From Staphylococcus sp. CAG:324 (lineage in GTDB: Bacteria > Bacillota_I > Bacilli_A > ML615J-28 > CAG-313): 64,000 nucleotides of DNA. A model generated the notes under the pieces. It saw only the letters and a program-made list of their open reading frames with translations. It was not told where the DNA came from and did no database searches. Position 1 is the first letter of the stretch, and every line of letters begins with the position of its first letter. Made by a program: the position numbers and the translations under genes. Shown here in pieces: positions 34,851 through 44,580 of the stretch. The stretch is from positions 1 through 64,000 of the forward strand of contig FR890809.1 of assembly GCA_000433035.1 (NCBI GenBank), written 5' to 3'.

Positions 34851-37787
34851 TTATCTATTGTTAATAGCATCAATTGGTCTTTTATTTGCAATAAAATAAA
34901 CAGGAACAAAACTAGATACGAATGCAACCAAAATTGATATACCAAAAACTAATATGATTTGTAAAATTCCCGGATTTAAAATAGTAATTAATAAATTATA
35001 ATTTTTTCTTAAAGTTGTATTAATGCAAAAAACAACAATAAATAAGGAAATATTAGCTAAAATAGCATTAATAATTGCAATAATCAAACTTTCACTAAAG
35101 AATATCTTAAACACATCTTTACTTCTCGCTCCTACTGCTCTTAAAATTCCAATTTCTCTTTTTTTATAATTAATTGAAATTGTTATAAAATTTAATAGTA
35201 AAAGTGAAGCAAAAATGGCAAAACCAAGCCCAACATACAAAAAGATTTTTGAACAAACCTCAAAAATAGAATTAATTTCTGTCAATGTCTTAACAACTTC
35301 ATTATTTAAACTAAAAACACTTTCTCCTACTTTTGTAACAGGCTGAAAATGATATTCAACAAGTTTTTTAATTTCCTTATCCGATGTTGGCATTTTGGCA
35401 AAAACATATTTATATATACCATCATCAACATTTATATAATTATCAAATAGTTCATCATCATGAATAATAACAGCCTCTGCATTATCCGTAATACCTACAA
35501 TTTGATAGATTGTATTATAATAATTACGATCACTATAATAGGCAATATTAATAAATAATTGATCGGAATACTCCTTCATCTTTTTATTATAAAAAGTTAT
35601 TCTTTCTTCTTTTTCAAAATTGAAATTTTGCAAAAGTTCATCCATAATTTGATATATTTTATCTATATCTTCACTAGATGAAGCATAAAAACTATCTTGA
35701 TATACTTTAAAAATATAAAGGATTTGTTGGTTTTCTAAAGAATCAATATGATAATCGTTTTTAAAAGAATCCGATATTGTTAATTGTTTATCATTAAATA
35801 ATTTAACAATTTCTTGTTTGTGCATAAAATATAAATAATACATAACATCATTAAATGCAGGCATTTGTATCACTTTTTGATATTGTTCATCATTTTCATT
35901 TAAATTAACAGTATTAAAGAAATCAATCATTTCAACAAATGAATATGGCAATAAAATTTCTTTATCATTTATATCATTTTCTTTACCATTCATAATTTTA
36001 TTATAAGTGAAATATTGATTATTCCATTCTATTTCTAACATATCATGATTATTGGAATACATTTTATTCAAAGAATCAATCATAGTATCCTTTACAAAGA
36101 AAAGTAAATGCGGACCATTTTCTAAATAAGAATTGAATAATTGCATTTTCATGTAATCAGCAATTGAATCGCCTTTTAAATCTTGATATTCACTAATATC
36201 TGCTTTGGTATCTATCACGCCAACAATTTTCATTTTTAATCCAAAAATTGAAATTTCTAAATGAAGAGCACTATCTAAATTCTCTTGTTCTACACCATTA
36301 TAATCTCTAATACCATATTCTTTTATAACATCTTCAACCAATTTAGTTATTGCTATCTCATCATCTTTTTCTGGTAAAGAACCATTCAAATCAAAATCAT
36401 ATTGATTTATAAAATTCATATCAATTGTAGTAAACCCATTAAAATTGCTCATCTGTTCTAAAAAAATATTTTTAAAATCTACATAATTTAAACTAGGCAT
36501 TTCATACTTTTGAAATGCTCCATATACTTTTGTAAAATTAAGTTTCGTATCATTTGATATTTTTAAAACATCTTCCTCATTTATTAAACTATTTTCTAAA
36601 TAAAAATCATTATTTCCTTCACCATAGGAAAAAACCTTTTGTTTTTTAAAAGTTGCATATTCAATATTGGAATCTACAATCGAATTTACAGTTGTTTTTA
36701 TATTATCATAACTACTCATCGTATTAGCAAGACCAAACATCATAAAGGCTAAAAATGAAAGAAAAATCGTTAAAGTTAATCTAAATTTTTTTATTTTTAA
36801 ACTTGATGCTCCCATTTTAAACGCTTTTTTAAATCCCAATTTTGATTTAATTGTTTTATAATTTTCATCTTGAATTACTATTTTATCTTGATTCGTATCT
36901 ATAAACTTGCATAATCCTTCATCACTTAAATTCATTATTGTTTTGATTTTTTCATTGTTTTGATTATCAACAGAAATTATCACATCACTTTTAGCTGTTT
37001 TTATATAATCTTTAATTTTAAGAAAATCTTCATCTTTTAAAATATAATCTTTATCAATTTTAATAATCTTGTTATCAATAATATTTATGCCTTCTTGATT
37101 TTGCGTTTGAATAATTGTTTTTTCTACATCACTTATTACTTTACCATCTTTTAATTCAATAATTCTATCTGCATATTGTTCGGCAAATTCACGATCATGA
37201 GAAACAATCAAAACCAATTTATCATGAGATAAGGCTTTAAGTGTATCAAAAATTTGTTTACCCGTTTTACTATCTAGTGCTCCTGTTGGTTCATCAGCCA
37301 TAATAATTTGAGGATTTTTTATTAATGCTCTAGCAATAGCAACTCGTTGCTTTTGACCTCCAGATAGTTCATTAGGCTTTCTCTTAGCTAATCCGGCCAA
37401 ATCAACTTGATTTAAAATATTATCAATTTCCTCGTTTGTAGGTTTTCTACCTTGTAATTCAATGGCAAGAGCAATGTTTTCAGCAATACTAAATTCATTT
37501 AAAATATTATATTCTTGAAAAATGAAACCCAAATATGTATTTCGATAGCTGTCAAAGTCACTTTGAGAAAAATCTTTGCTTGATTTACCATTGATAATTA
37601 TTTCACCAGAATCAACTCTATCAAGACCACCTAAAACATTTAAAAGCGTTGATTTACCTGCTCCACTTTTACCAAGCAAAAAAACCATTCCAACTTTATC
37701 AATTTTTAAAGAAACATCATCTAAAGCTTTTACCTCAATTCCATTTTTAACGGTATATTTTTTAAATAGATTTTTTACTTCAATCAT
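34851..37787 (-). CDS. MacB-type ABC transporter, ATPase fused to FtsX-like permease
   Basis: About 978 residues. The N-terminal ATPase (1-225) has Walker A GKSGAGKST, signature LSGGQKQRVAIARAL and Walker B IIMADEPTGALDS. A charged linker of about 100 residues leads to one membrane helix (FRLTLTIFLSFLAFMMFGLA), a large extracytoplasmic domain (about 360-840) and three C-terminal helices of the FtsX type. This topology fits MacB/BceAB-like transporters used for peptide or lipoprotein export or for signalling. The start is the second Met (37787): GGAGG lies 6 bases from it but touches the first. No two-component partner is adjacent, so the substrate is unknown. Confidence 0.88.
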   Translation of the reverse strand: MIEVKNLFKKYTVKNGIEVKALDDVSLKIDKVGMVFLLGKSGAGKSTLLNVLGGLDRVDSGEIIINGKSSKDFSQSDFDSYRNTYLGFIFQEYNILNEFSIAENIALAIELQGRKPTNEEIDNILNQVDLAGLAKRKPNELSGGQKQRVAIARALIKNPQIIMADEPTGALDSKTGKQIFDTLKALSHDKLVLIVSHDREFAEQYADRIIELKDGKVISDVEKTIIQTQNQEGINIIDNKIIKIDKDYILKDEDFLKIKDYIKTAKSDVIISVDNQNNEKIKTIMNLSDEGLCKFIDTNQDKIVIQDENYKTIKSKLGFKKAFKMGASSLKIKKFRLTLTIFLSFLAFMMFGLANTMSSYDNIKTTVNSIVDSNIEYATFKKQKVFSYGEGNNDFYLENSLINEEDVLKISNDTKLNFTKVYGAFQKYEMPSLNYVDFKNIFLEQMSNFNGFTTIDMNFINQYDFDLNGSLPEKDDEIAITKLVEDVIKEYGIRDYNGVEQENLDSALHLEISIFGLKMKIVGVIDTKADISEYQDLKGDSIADYMKMQLFNSYLENGPHLLFFVKDTMIDSLNKMYSNNHDMLEIEWNNQYFTYNKIMNGKENDINDKEILLPYSFVEMIDFFNTVNLNENDEQYQKVIQMPAFNDVMYYLYFMHKQEIVKLFNDKQLTISDSFKNDYHIDSLENQQILYIFKVYQDSFYASSSEDIDKIYQIMDELLQNFNFEKEERITFYNKKMKEYSDQLFINIAYYSDRNYYNTIYQIVGITDNAEAVIIHDDELFDNYINVDDGIYKYVFAKMPTSDKEIKKLVEYHFQPVTKVGESVFSLNNEVVKTLTEINSIFEVCSKIFLYVGLGFAIFASLLLLNFITISINYKKREIGILRAVGARSKDVFKIFFSESLIIAIINAILANISLFIVVFCINTTLRKNYNLLITILNPGILQIILVFGISILVAFVSSFVPVYFIANKRPIDAINNR

Positions 37788-37830
37788 ATTCATCCTCCAT
37801 CAAAAGTATTAGTTTTAAATAATATTTATT

Positions 37831-37859
37831 ATTATACACTATTTTATTCTCACTGTCTA
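37831..37859 (-). promoter_or_regulatory. Sigma-A promoter of the MacB-type gene
   Basis: Minus-strand TAGACA (37854-37859), 17-base spacer, TATAAT (37831-37836), about 35-40 bases of leader before the GGAGG site. Confidence 0.7.
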
Positions 37860-37872
37860 TTGTATAGTTTAT

Positions 37873-37908
37873 AAAAAAAGATGACAAAAATATTTTGTCA
37901 TCTTTTTT
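37873..37908. terminator. Bidirectional-looking terminator at the end of the InlB-repeat gene
   Basis: A near-perfect stem AAAAAAGATGACAAAA / TTTTGTCATCTTTTTT with a 3-base loop. It overlaps the stop codon of the lipoprotein gene and lies just upstream of the MacB-type promoter. Confidence 0.85.
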
Positions 37909-39625
37909 AATTATTGTTTTTCACAAATTTTGCATATAAAGTAATATTATGATAAATATTAGTAGGTAGATATTCTAAAGCATCTCCCTCAAAATTCTCA
38001 TTATCAAACCATCCTACAAAAGTATATCCATCCATAGTTAAACTGGTTGGTAAATTGAGTCCTTCTTCCCAATCATATGTATAAATAAACGTATTCTCTC
38101 CTAAATTAACAATGTATGGAATACGATCATAAAATGCTGGAATATGCCCTTTAGATATAAAATATGAAGGTAAAGTATCTTTATCATAATAGAAAAATTT
38201 TGCGGTATCAACCACTGAGGCCCAAGCTGATGCTAAAAAGTCGCTACCTGTACCCTCAGGATCATCAGGACCATTCGTGTACCCTTCATCAAGACGCCAC
38301 CAATAAAAGAAATCTTGAATAAAATACACAAATTCTACATATTTATTATTTTCTAAACAATATCCTATAAACCCATCATCTGCTGTCTGATCATCAATAT
38401 TTCCACCAACGTCAATTCTTAAATAAAATTGACCAAGCAAATTACCAACATTGCCCATACCAGCAGCACCACCAGTATAACTACCACAAATTGATAAAAA
38501 TGTTTCTAAATCATTGACACCTCTATCCATTAAATAATTTTCTCTTTGACGATAATCAACAATATAGTAATAAAAATCTGTAAAAAACGCTAAGAAAAGT
38601 TGATGTTTGTCAGCAAAAACTTCATCACCTAAAACATAATTGATAGTATATAATTGTTTTTCCCAAACTGCAGTTAAATCTAAATCTTCTTCATAACTAA
38701 TTGGAATGGTAAAATGTACACGAATTGTATGATTAGGGCTCTCGCTCCAACCTTTAAAAAGATAACCATTTTTAGTTGGAATTGGAAGTACTTTACCTTC
38801 TCCTAAATAATACGAGGTATCGTAATTATCTGGCATAGTACCACCATTAGCATCATACGAAAGCTGATATAAACGTTCCCATTTCGCATATAGTGTGATA
38901 TTATGCGTAGTACCTTTTTCAATTTTTGTTACTACATCACCTGAAAAATCAATAGTCTGATACCATCCTTTAAAAAGAGAATTATTCTTGCTTGGAATTG
39001 GCAAGATTATTTCATCATCTTCAGTAAATTTCATTTGATTTCCTATTTCTAAATTGCCTTCATTCAAAATAAAATTCACTTCATATATATCCTGCCATTT
39101 GGCATAGAAAGTAACATTATTGGTTGTACCTTTTTCAATTTTTGTTACCATTTCACCACTAAAATCACTATTAGAATACCAGCCAATAAAATTAGCATTA
39201 TTTTTTGTTGGAATTGGCAAAATGATTTCATCATCTTTCGTAAACTCTATCGTATTTTCCTCAATCTGACCGCCATTTCCAATCAAACTAAGATAATAAA
39301 TTTCATTCCATTTCGCATAAAGATCTAAATCTTTTTGACAAGTACCAATAATTTCAGTTACTATTTCGCCACTAAAATCACTGTTAGAATACCAACCGAC
39401 AAATTTATACCCTGCTTTCTGAGGAGAATCTAAAGTTAACCTATCGTTAGTCTGAAATGTTACTGGTAAATTTAATCCTTGACCACCATCAAGATGATAA
39501 GTAATATTGTATGTTTTTTCTATATCATCTTTCTCTTTACAACCACTCAATCCTAGTATTAAAAATATTGCCCCTATTACTAAAAACCAACTAGATATCC
39601 TTTTTAATGTAATTTTCATATTCAT
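37907..39625 (-). CDS. Lipoprotein with InlB B-repeats and an unrecognised central domain
   Basis: The 572-residue protein has a lipoprotein signal with lipobox LSGC (Cys29 from the first Met; start could also be Met3). Four Listeria-Bacteroides (InlB B/Flg_new) repeats follow at about 38-320, each ending ...GWY...FSG..VT.I...LYAKW. A final one lies at about 505-572. Between them, residues about 330-500 form a Tyr/Phe/Asp-rich domain (FLAFFTDFYYYIVDYRQRENY, IQDFFYWWRLDEGY) that I do not recognise. It is probably a surface adhesion or substrate-contact protein. It is monocistronic, with its own promoter and terminator. Confidence 0.82.
   Translation of the reverse strand: MNMKITLKRISSWFLVIGAIFLILGLSGCKEKDDIEKTYNITYHLDGGQGLNLPVTFQTNDRLTLDSPQKAGYKFVGWYSNSDFSGEIVTEIIGTCQKDLDLYAKWNEIYYLSLIGNGGQIEENTIEFTKDDEIILPIPTKNNANFIGWYSNSDFSGEMVTKIEKGTTNNVTFYAKWQDIYEVNFILNEGNLEIGNQMKFTEDDEIILPIPSKNNSLFKGWYQTIDFSGDVVTKIEKGTTHNITLYAKWERLYQLSYDANGGTMPDNYDTSYYLGEGKVLPIPTKNGYLFKGWSESPNHTIRVHFTIPISYEEDLDLTAVWEKQLYTINYVLGDEVFADKHQLFLAFFTDFYYYIVDYRQRENYLMDRGVNDLETFLSICGSYTGGAAGMGNVGNLLGQFYLRIDVGGNIDDQTADDGFIGYCLENNKYVEFVYFIQDFFYWWRLDEGYTNGPDDPEGTGSDFLASAWASVVDTAKFFYYDKDTLPSYFISKGHIPAFYDRIPYIVNLGENTFIYTYDWEEGLNLPTSLTMDGYTFVGWFDNENFEGDALEYLPTNIYHNITLYAKFVKNNN
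38660..39514 (-). repeat. Four tandem InlB-type repeats in coding sequence
   Basis: Units of about 200-215 bases recur; the short DNA segments around ACCATTTCACCACTAAAATC and GGAATTGGCAAAATGATTTC appear with few changes in consecutive units. They encode the ...ILPIPxKN...FxGWYxxxDFSG.. pattern and indicate duplication within the gene. Confidence 0.75.
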
Positions 39626-39646
39626 TTTCCCTTTCTAATAAAAATA

Positions 39647-39690
39647 AAAACCTTTTATTCTATTATAACATAAATAAAAGGTTTTTTCAA
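39647..39690 (-). promoter_or_regulatory. Promoter of the InlB lipoprotein gene embedded in the miaB terminator
   Basis: A 13-base inverted repeat (39647-39659 with 39673-39685; AAAACCTTTTATT and its complement) followed leftward by a T-rich run forms a terminator for miaB. The same bases hold TTGAAA (39685-39690) and TATAAT (39662-39667) at 17-base spacing, with the -10 box falling in the hairpin loop. Confidence 0.7.
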
Positions 39691-39701
39691 TTTTGAATGC
39701 A

Positions 39702-41177
39702 TTATTTTAATACTTCTCCAAATAAATGCCATGAATAGGCTTTTGTTATTTTAACCTGAATCAAATCACCAATTTGACAAGGTCTTTCTTTATCATCATT
39801 AAAATTAACCAGCATATTTTGTTTCGTATATCCAGTTAAAATATTTTTATTATTTTTACTTGGGCCTTCAACTAAAACTTCTACAATTTTATTTTCATAT
39901 TTTTGATGACCCTTTAAAGCATAAGCATTCACAACTTTATTCAAAGTCTCCAATCTTTGATGCTTCTCTTCTTCAGTTAAAAGATTTTCATATTTAGCAG
40001 CAGGTGTACCTTCACGTGGTGAATAAATAAAAGTGTAAGCACCATCAAATTCAACCTCTTTTACAAGTTCAATCGTTTGTAAAAATTGTTCTTGCGTTTC
40101 TCCAGGAAAAGCAATAATAATATCTGTGGTAAAAGAAATATCAGGAATTAATTTCTTTAACTTATTAATTTTAGATAGATATTCCTCTTTAGTATATTTT
40201 CTATTCATTCTTTTTAAAACTTCATTACTACCAGATTGAACAGGGAGATGAAGATGGGGCATAATATTCCCCCCCAATGCCATTGCCTCAATAGTCGCAT
40301 CATCTAAATCTCGTGGATGAGATGTTGTAAATCTTATTCTTTTGATACTTGTTTGATTTAAATCTTCTAATAGATTTGAAAAAGTATAATTGAAATCAGT
40401 AAAGTCTTTCCCATACGCATTCACATTTTGCCCTAATAATGTTACTTCAACGTATCCATTTTGGGCTAATTTTTCTACCTCATCAATGATATCTTTTGGT
40501 CTACGCGATCTTTCTTTTCCTCTTGTGTATGGTACAATACAATATGTGCAAAATTCATCACAACCATACATAATATTAACCCAAGCTTTTTTTGAGTGTT
40601 CGCGAACCATAGGAATATTTTCATAAATATCCCCTTCAACTGATAAAACATCAATAACTTTTTTTTGGTTCATCATTGCGTCATATAAATATTCTGGTAA
40701 AGATGCAATATTATGCGTACCAAAAACTATATTTATTTGAGGAAATTTTTTCTTAATGGTAGTTATTGTTTTTTCTTCTTGTGGCATACATCCACAAATT
40801 CCTATTATCATATCTGGTTTTCTTTTTTTAAATTGATTGAATCTACCTAATTCGCCATACACTCTTTCTTCAGCATTTTCCCTAATCGCACAAGTATTGA
40901 AAAGAACAAAATCTGCCTCTAGTTCATTTCTAGCCTTTTCAAATCCTAATAGTTCCAAAATCCCTGCTATCTTTTCGCTATCGGCAAGATTGCCTTGACA
41001 CCCATAGGTTTTTAACATATAATGCTTACCTGATCCAAGATTTAAATATTTGGAATTTAAAAGAAATTGATTAATTTCAATATTATTTCTTTTACGCATT
41101 CTAGCCTCTTTTAAAGAAGGTTCAACCAGTGTAACATATTTTTCTTCATTTATTTTTAATTTATTTGCCATATTCAT
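39702..41177 (-). CDS. miaB: tRNA-2-methylthio-N6-dimethylallyladenosine synthase (MiaB)
   Basis: The 491-residue radical-SAM methylthiotransferase modifies A37 of tRNAs reading UNN codons. The N-terminal UPF0004 domain has the auxiliary-cluster cysteines (TYGCQGNLADSEK, FNTCAIRENAEERV, GICGCMPQ). The radical-SAM core has CDEFCTYCIVPYTRGKERSR, and a C-terminal TRAM domain closes the protein. Full length. It follows an acetyltransferase gene by 9 bases, downstream of spoVS-ymdB-rny as in Bacillus, supporting the assignment over MtaB. The ribosome binding site is weak (AGAAAG) and MN-M gives two possible starts. Confidence 0.97.
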   Translation of the reverse strand: MNMANKLKINEEKYVTLVEPSLKEARMRKRNNIEINQFLLNSKYLNLGSGKHYMLKTYGCQGNLADSEKIAGILELLGFEKARNELEADFVLFNTCAIRENAEERVYGELGRFNQFKKRKPDMIIGICGCMPQEEKTITTIKKKFPQINIVFGTHNIASLPEYLYDAMMNQKKVIDVLSVEGDIYENIPMVREHSKKAWVNIMYGCDEFCTYCIVPYTRGKERSRRPKDIIDEVEKLAQNGYVEVTLLGQNVNAYGKDFTDFNYTFSNLLEDLNQTSIKRIRFTTSHPRDLDDATIEAMALGGNIMPHLHLPVQSGSNEVLKRMNRKYTKEEYLSKINKLKKLIPDISFTTDIIIAFPGETQEQFLQTIELVKEVEFDGAYTFIYSPREGTPAAKYENLLTEEEKHQRLETLNKVVNAYALKGHQKYENKIVEVLVEGPSKNNKNILTGYTKQNMLVNFNDDKERPCQIGDLIQVKITKAYSWHLFGEVLK

Positions 41178-41186
41178 TTTTTCTTT

Positions 41187-41738
41187 CTATTTATATATTT
41201 TTAGATATTCTTCATTTGTCATACCAAAAATAAGTTTATCAAATATTTTGCCATCATACCTTACATAACCACTTCTTGCAATTCCTTCTTTGATAAAACC
41301 AAGTTTTTCACATACTCTTTGTGATTGATAATTATCAACAAACGTTCCTACTTCAATTCTTTTTAACTCTAAAAACTCAAAAGCATAGGATATAACTTCA
41401 CGCGCTGCTTCAGTGGCAAAACCACATCCCCAAAAAGCAGGATTAATAGAATAGCCCAATTCTGCTTTAAAACGATAAATATAATTATATAATTCTATAG
41501 TCCCAATCATTTTATTGGAACTTTTTAAAACAATTGCCCAACTACCTAGTTCATATGGCGTTTTGATTGTGGTCATTGTCTTAATAATTGATATTGTTTC
41601 TTGAACTGATGAATGTGGTGGCCAACCAGCAGTTGGTCCAACATATGGTGTTTTGGCATATTCATACATATCATCCGCATCTAAAATTGATAAGGGTCTA
41701 ATAATCAAACGTTGTGTATATAAAGTTGGTAATTCCAT
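41187..41738 (-). CDS. GNAT acetyltransferase, RimJ/RimL type
   Basis: The 183-residue protein opens with TQRLIIRPLSILDADDMYEY and contains LGYSINPAFWGCGFATEAAR, the acetyl-CoA-binding region, and KRIEVGTFVDNYQSQRVCEKLGF. This is the typical ribosomal-protein N-acetyltransferase-like fold. The acceptor is unknown. It has TAGGAGGG 3 bases before the ATG, and lies just after the spoVS terminator, so it probably depends on read-through. It interrupts the spoVS-miaB synteny seen in other Firmicutes. Confidence 0.9.
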   Translation of the reverse strand: MELPTLYTQRLIIRPLSILDADDMYEYAKTPYVGPTAGWPPHSSVQETISIIKTMTTIKTPYELGSWAIVLKSSNKMIGTIELYNYIYRFKAELGYSINPAFWGCGFATEAAREVISYAFEFLELKRIEVGTFVDNYQSQRVCEKLGFIKEGIARSGYVRYDGKIFDKLIFGMTNEEYLKIYK

Positions 41739-41756
41739 ATACCCTCCTAAGTAAGT

Positions 41757-41778
41757 AAAAAGTTGGCAAAGCCAACTT
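41757..41778 (-). terminator. Rho-independent terminator after spoVS
   Basis: Stem AAGTTGGC/GCCAACTT with a TTT loop, followed on the minus strand by TTTTT; it overlaps the last bases of the spoVS stop codon. Confidence 0.85.
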
Positions 41779-42040
41779 ATTTACGAGATTCTACAATTAA
41801 TTTAATCGCCGTGCGCTCCTCACCATCAATGACAATGTCACTAAAAGCTGGCACACAGATTAAATCTTTGCCAGTTGGCGCGACATAACCTCTTGCAATT
41901 GCAATAGCTTTAATAGCTTGATTTAAAGATCCTGCTCCAACAGCTTGAATTTCAACTGTTTGTTTTTCTCGAAAGGCATTAGCTAGTGCCCCTGCAACTG
42001 AATTTGGTTTTGATTTTGATGAAACTTTTAATACTTCCAT
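41777..42040 (-). CDS. spoVS: Stage V sporulation protein S (SpoVS)
   Basis: The 87-residue, Alba-like protein is very close to the Bacillus form: MEVLKVSSKSKPNSVAGALA, AVGAGSLNQAIKAIAIARGY and CVPAFSDIVIDGEERTAIKL. In Bacillus it affects cortex formation and septation and is made under SigH; here a SigA-like promoter is seen. It follows ymdB, the conserved order. Its presence suggests descent from spore-formers, but it also occurs in non-sporulating lineages. The ribosome binding site is an unusual run of G (AGGGGGG) about 9 bases before the ATG. Confidence 0.97.
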   Translation of the reverse strand: MEVLKVSSKSKPNSVAGALANAFREKQTVEIQAVGAGSLNQAIKAIAIARGYVAPTGKDLICVPAFSDIVIDGEERTAIKLIVESRK

Positions 42041-42066
42041 TTTTATGGTCCCCCCTAGTAAAATTT

Positions 42067-42095
42067 ATTGTACTGCATTTAATCCTATTCATCAA
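42067..42095 (-). promoter_or_regulatory. Promoter of spoVS
   Basis: Minus-strand TTGATG (42090-42095), 17-base spacer, TACAAT (42067-42072), in the 79-base gap after ymdB. Confidence 0.65.
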
Positions 42096-42119
42096 TTATG
42101 AATTATATGCCTACATTTA

Positions 42120-42896
42120 TTATTTTATCATATTCACAATCTCGAAATTTGTCACTTTATGATTTGTTTCATTAATTTCCACAATTAATCCATTAAACTG
42201 TTTTCTTCCTGTTTCCATAGGAATATGTCTGACTGGAAGGCCAGTTATAAATCTTTTAATAATTGTTTCTTTTTCTACTCCAATAACACCATCTAAAGCT
42301 CCTGTCATACCCAAATCAGTCATATACATTGTACCTTTAGGAAGTATATGTGCATCATTGGTTTGCACATGAGTATGTGTACCAACGATTATATTTACTC
42401 TTCCATCAAAATGATGGGCAAAAGCAATTTTTTCACTTGTTGCCTCACCATGAAAATCACAAATATAAATATCACTATCTACTTTTGCTAATAGATTTTC
42501 TGTAGTTTCAAATGGACAATCAAGCGAGGTATTCATAAAGGTTCTTCCCATTACTTGGAAAATCGTAATTTTTAAATTATTATAATTTATTGTTACAAAA
42601 CCTTTTCCCGGTACCCCTTTAGGGTAATTTAGTGGTCTTATTAAATTTTTAGCATCGTCAATAAAATTAAAAATATCATGATTTGCAAAAGAATGATTGC
42701 CTAAAGTAACAACATTGATATGATGTTCTAATAAAAATTTATAATAATTATTCGTAATACCATTACCATGGGCAATGTTCTCACCATTTGCAATAATGAA
42801 ATTAATACCTTTAGTATTTTTGATATTTTCTAAATGCTTATCAATCATTTCGCGACCAGCCATACTAAAGATATCACCAATAAGCAATATTTTCAT
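42120..42896 (-). CDS. ymdB: YmdB-type metallophosphodiesterase
   Basis: The 258-residue protein has the metallophosphatase motifs: LLIGDIFSMAGREMI, NGENIAHGNGI, TLGNHSF, DFHGEATSEK and GTHTHVQTNDAHIL. In Bacillus YmdB hydrolyses 2',3'-cyclic nucleotides and influences biofilm and motility decisions. It is directly downstream of rny (16-base gap), the usual arrangement. The start is preceded by GAAAG-type sequence only, so translation may be partly coupled to rny. Confidence 0.95.
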   Translation of the reverse strand: MKILLIGDIFSMAGREMIDKHLENIKNTKGINFIIANGENIAHGNGITNNYYKFLLEHHINVVTLGNHSFANHDIFNFIDDAKNLIRPLNYPKGVPGKGFVTINYNNLKITIFQVMGRTFMNTSLDCPFETTENLLAKVDSDIYICDFHGEATSEKIAFAHHFDGRVNIIVGTHTHVQTNDAHILPKGTMYMTDLGMTGALDGVIGVEKETIIKRFITGLPVRHIPMETGRKQFNGLIVEINETNHKVTNFEIVNMIK

Positions 42897-42912
42897 CTTC
42901 TTATATCACTTT

Positions 42913-44493
42913 CTAACGTGCTACTTCTTGCACTCTTGTCTCTCTTATCACTGTTACTTTTATTGTACCTGGATAATTCATCGTTGTTTCAATTTTATTT
43001 TTTATGTCTCTAGCAAGTTTATATGCTTCTGCATCTGTAATTTCTTCAGGTTTAACAATAATTCGAACTTCTCGTCCTGCTTGTAAAGCGTATGTCTTAT
43101 CAACACCCTTAAATTCATTGCTTAATTCTTCTAATTGTTGTAATCGTTTAATATAATTATCAAGAGATTCACTGCGAGCACCAGGTCGTGCTGCTGAAAG
43201 AGTATCGGCTGCTGCAACCAAATGAGAAATGACATTATCCGCTTCAACATCACCATGATGAGAAGCAATCGCATTGATTACAATAGGATTTTCTCTAAAT
43301 TTAGTTGCAATTTCAACGCCTATATCAACATGACTTCCCTCTTGTTCATGATCAGTTGATTTACCAATATCGTGAAGTAAGCCAGCTCGCCTTGCAAGAA
43401 TTTCATCCTCTCCAATTTCGACTGCTAATTTACCGGCTAAGAACGCAACTTCTTTTGAATGAGCAAGCGCATTTTGACCATAACTTGTTCTAAAACGTAA
43501 ACGACCAATTAATTTGATTAGTTCTGGATGAATTTTACCAATACCCGTTTCAAATACTGCTTTTTCTCCTTCTTCTCTAATTTCATTTTCTAATTCCTTC
43601 GTACATTTACTATAAACTTCTTCAATTCTAGGTGGCTGAATTCTACCATCTGTTACTAAAATTTCTAAAGTTCTTCTAGCAATTTCTCTTCTAATTGGAT
43701 CAAAACATGATATAACAACAGAATCAGGTGTATCATCAATAATTAAATCAACGCCCGTTACTGCCTCAATTGCCCTAATATTACGACCTTCACGTCCAAT
43801 AATACGACCCTTCATTTCATCATTTGGTAAGGAAACAACAGATACCGTTTTTTCTTGAACAGTTTCATTTGCATACTGGTGAATGGCATTTGCTAAAATA
43901 ACTTGTGATTTATGACTAGCCTCATATTTTGCTTTTTCAGTTTCATCTTTAACATAAATTGCCATTTCCATTGACATTTCTTCTTCTAATTTTTTAAATA
44001 CGATATCTCTTGCTTGTTCTTGATTTAAACCTGCAATTTCCATTAGTTTTTGTTCTTGTTCGCTAATTAATTCTTCTATCCTATTATTACGTTTTTCAAC
44101 ATCAGCAATTCTTTGTTCTAATTTATTTTCTTTTGTAATTAGACCGCTTTCACGTTTATCAAGATTATCAGATCGATTTTCTAAATTCGTTTCTCTTCGA
44201 TCTAATTTCTTTGCCTCTTCTTGAAGTTCTGCTTTTTTACTAGAGATTTCTTTTTCCATCGCCATTTTATTTTCAGCAATTTCTTTTTTTGCTTCTTTAA
44301 TTAAATCTCTTTTTTGAGCTTGTCCTTCTTTTTCAGCATCCTCAATAATTTTTGTTGCTTCTTTTCCTAGGCGTTCATATTTGGTTTCAACATTTTGCTT
44401 TCCACGATTATATGCAATAAACCAAGCTATTACAGCACCTATAATAAGCGCAATAACACATAGAAGAATACAAACTCCCAATTTAATTTCCAT
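42913..44493 (-). CDS. rny: Ribonuclease Y
   Basis: The 526-residue endoribonuclease initiates mRNA decay at the membrane. It has an N-terminal membrane helix (about 5-25), a long coiled coil (to about 200), the KH domain (GRIIGREGRNIRAIEAVTGV, about residues 230-250) and the HD domain with GLLHDIGKSTDHEQEGSH. Full length. The best ribosome binding site (AAGGAG) is 12 bases from this ATG; a closer ATG at 4 bases opens a 20-codon out-of-frame ORF. Strong promoter at 44581-44609; divergent to recU. Confidence 0.97.
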   Translation of the reverse strand: MEIKLGVCILLCVIALIIGAVIAWFIAYNRGKQNVETKYERLGKEATKIIEDAEKEGQAQKRDLIKEAKKEIAENKMAMEKEISSKKAELQEEAKKLDRRETNLENRSDNLDKRESGLITKENKLEQRIADVEKRNNRIEELISEQEQKLMEIAGLNQEQARDIVFKKLEEEMSMEMAIYVKDETEKAKYEASHKSQVILANAIHQYANETVQEKTVSVVSLPNDEMKGRIIGREGRNIRAIEAVTGVDLIIDDTPDSVVISCFDPIRREIARRTLEILVTDGRIQPPRIEEVYSKCTKELENEIREEGEKAVFETGIGKIHPELIKLIGRLRFRTSYGQNALAHSKEVAFLAGKLAVEIGEDEILARRAGLLHDIGKSTDHEQEGSHVDIGVEIATKFRENPIVINAIASHHGDVEADNVISHLVAAADTLSAARPGARSESLDNYIKRLQQLEELSNEFKGVDKTYALQAGREVRIIVKPEEITDAEAYKLARDIKNKIETTMNYPGTIKVTVIRETRVQEVAR

Positions 44494-44580
44494 AAATTCA
44501 TTTGTCTCCTTCTAATTTTTTATTATTCGTAATGTAAATTATATATATTAGTGTATTTACACATAATTTCTTACTGATTT

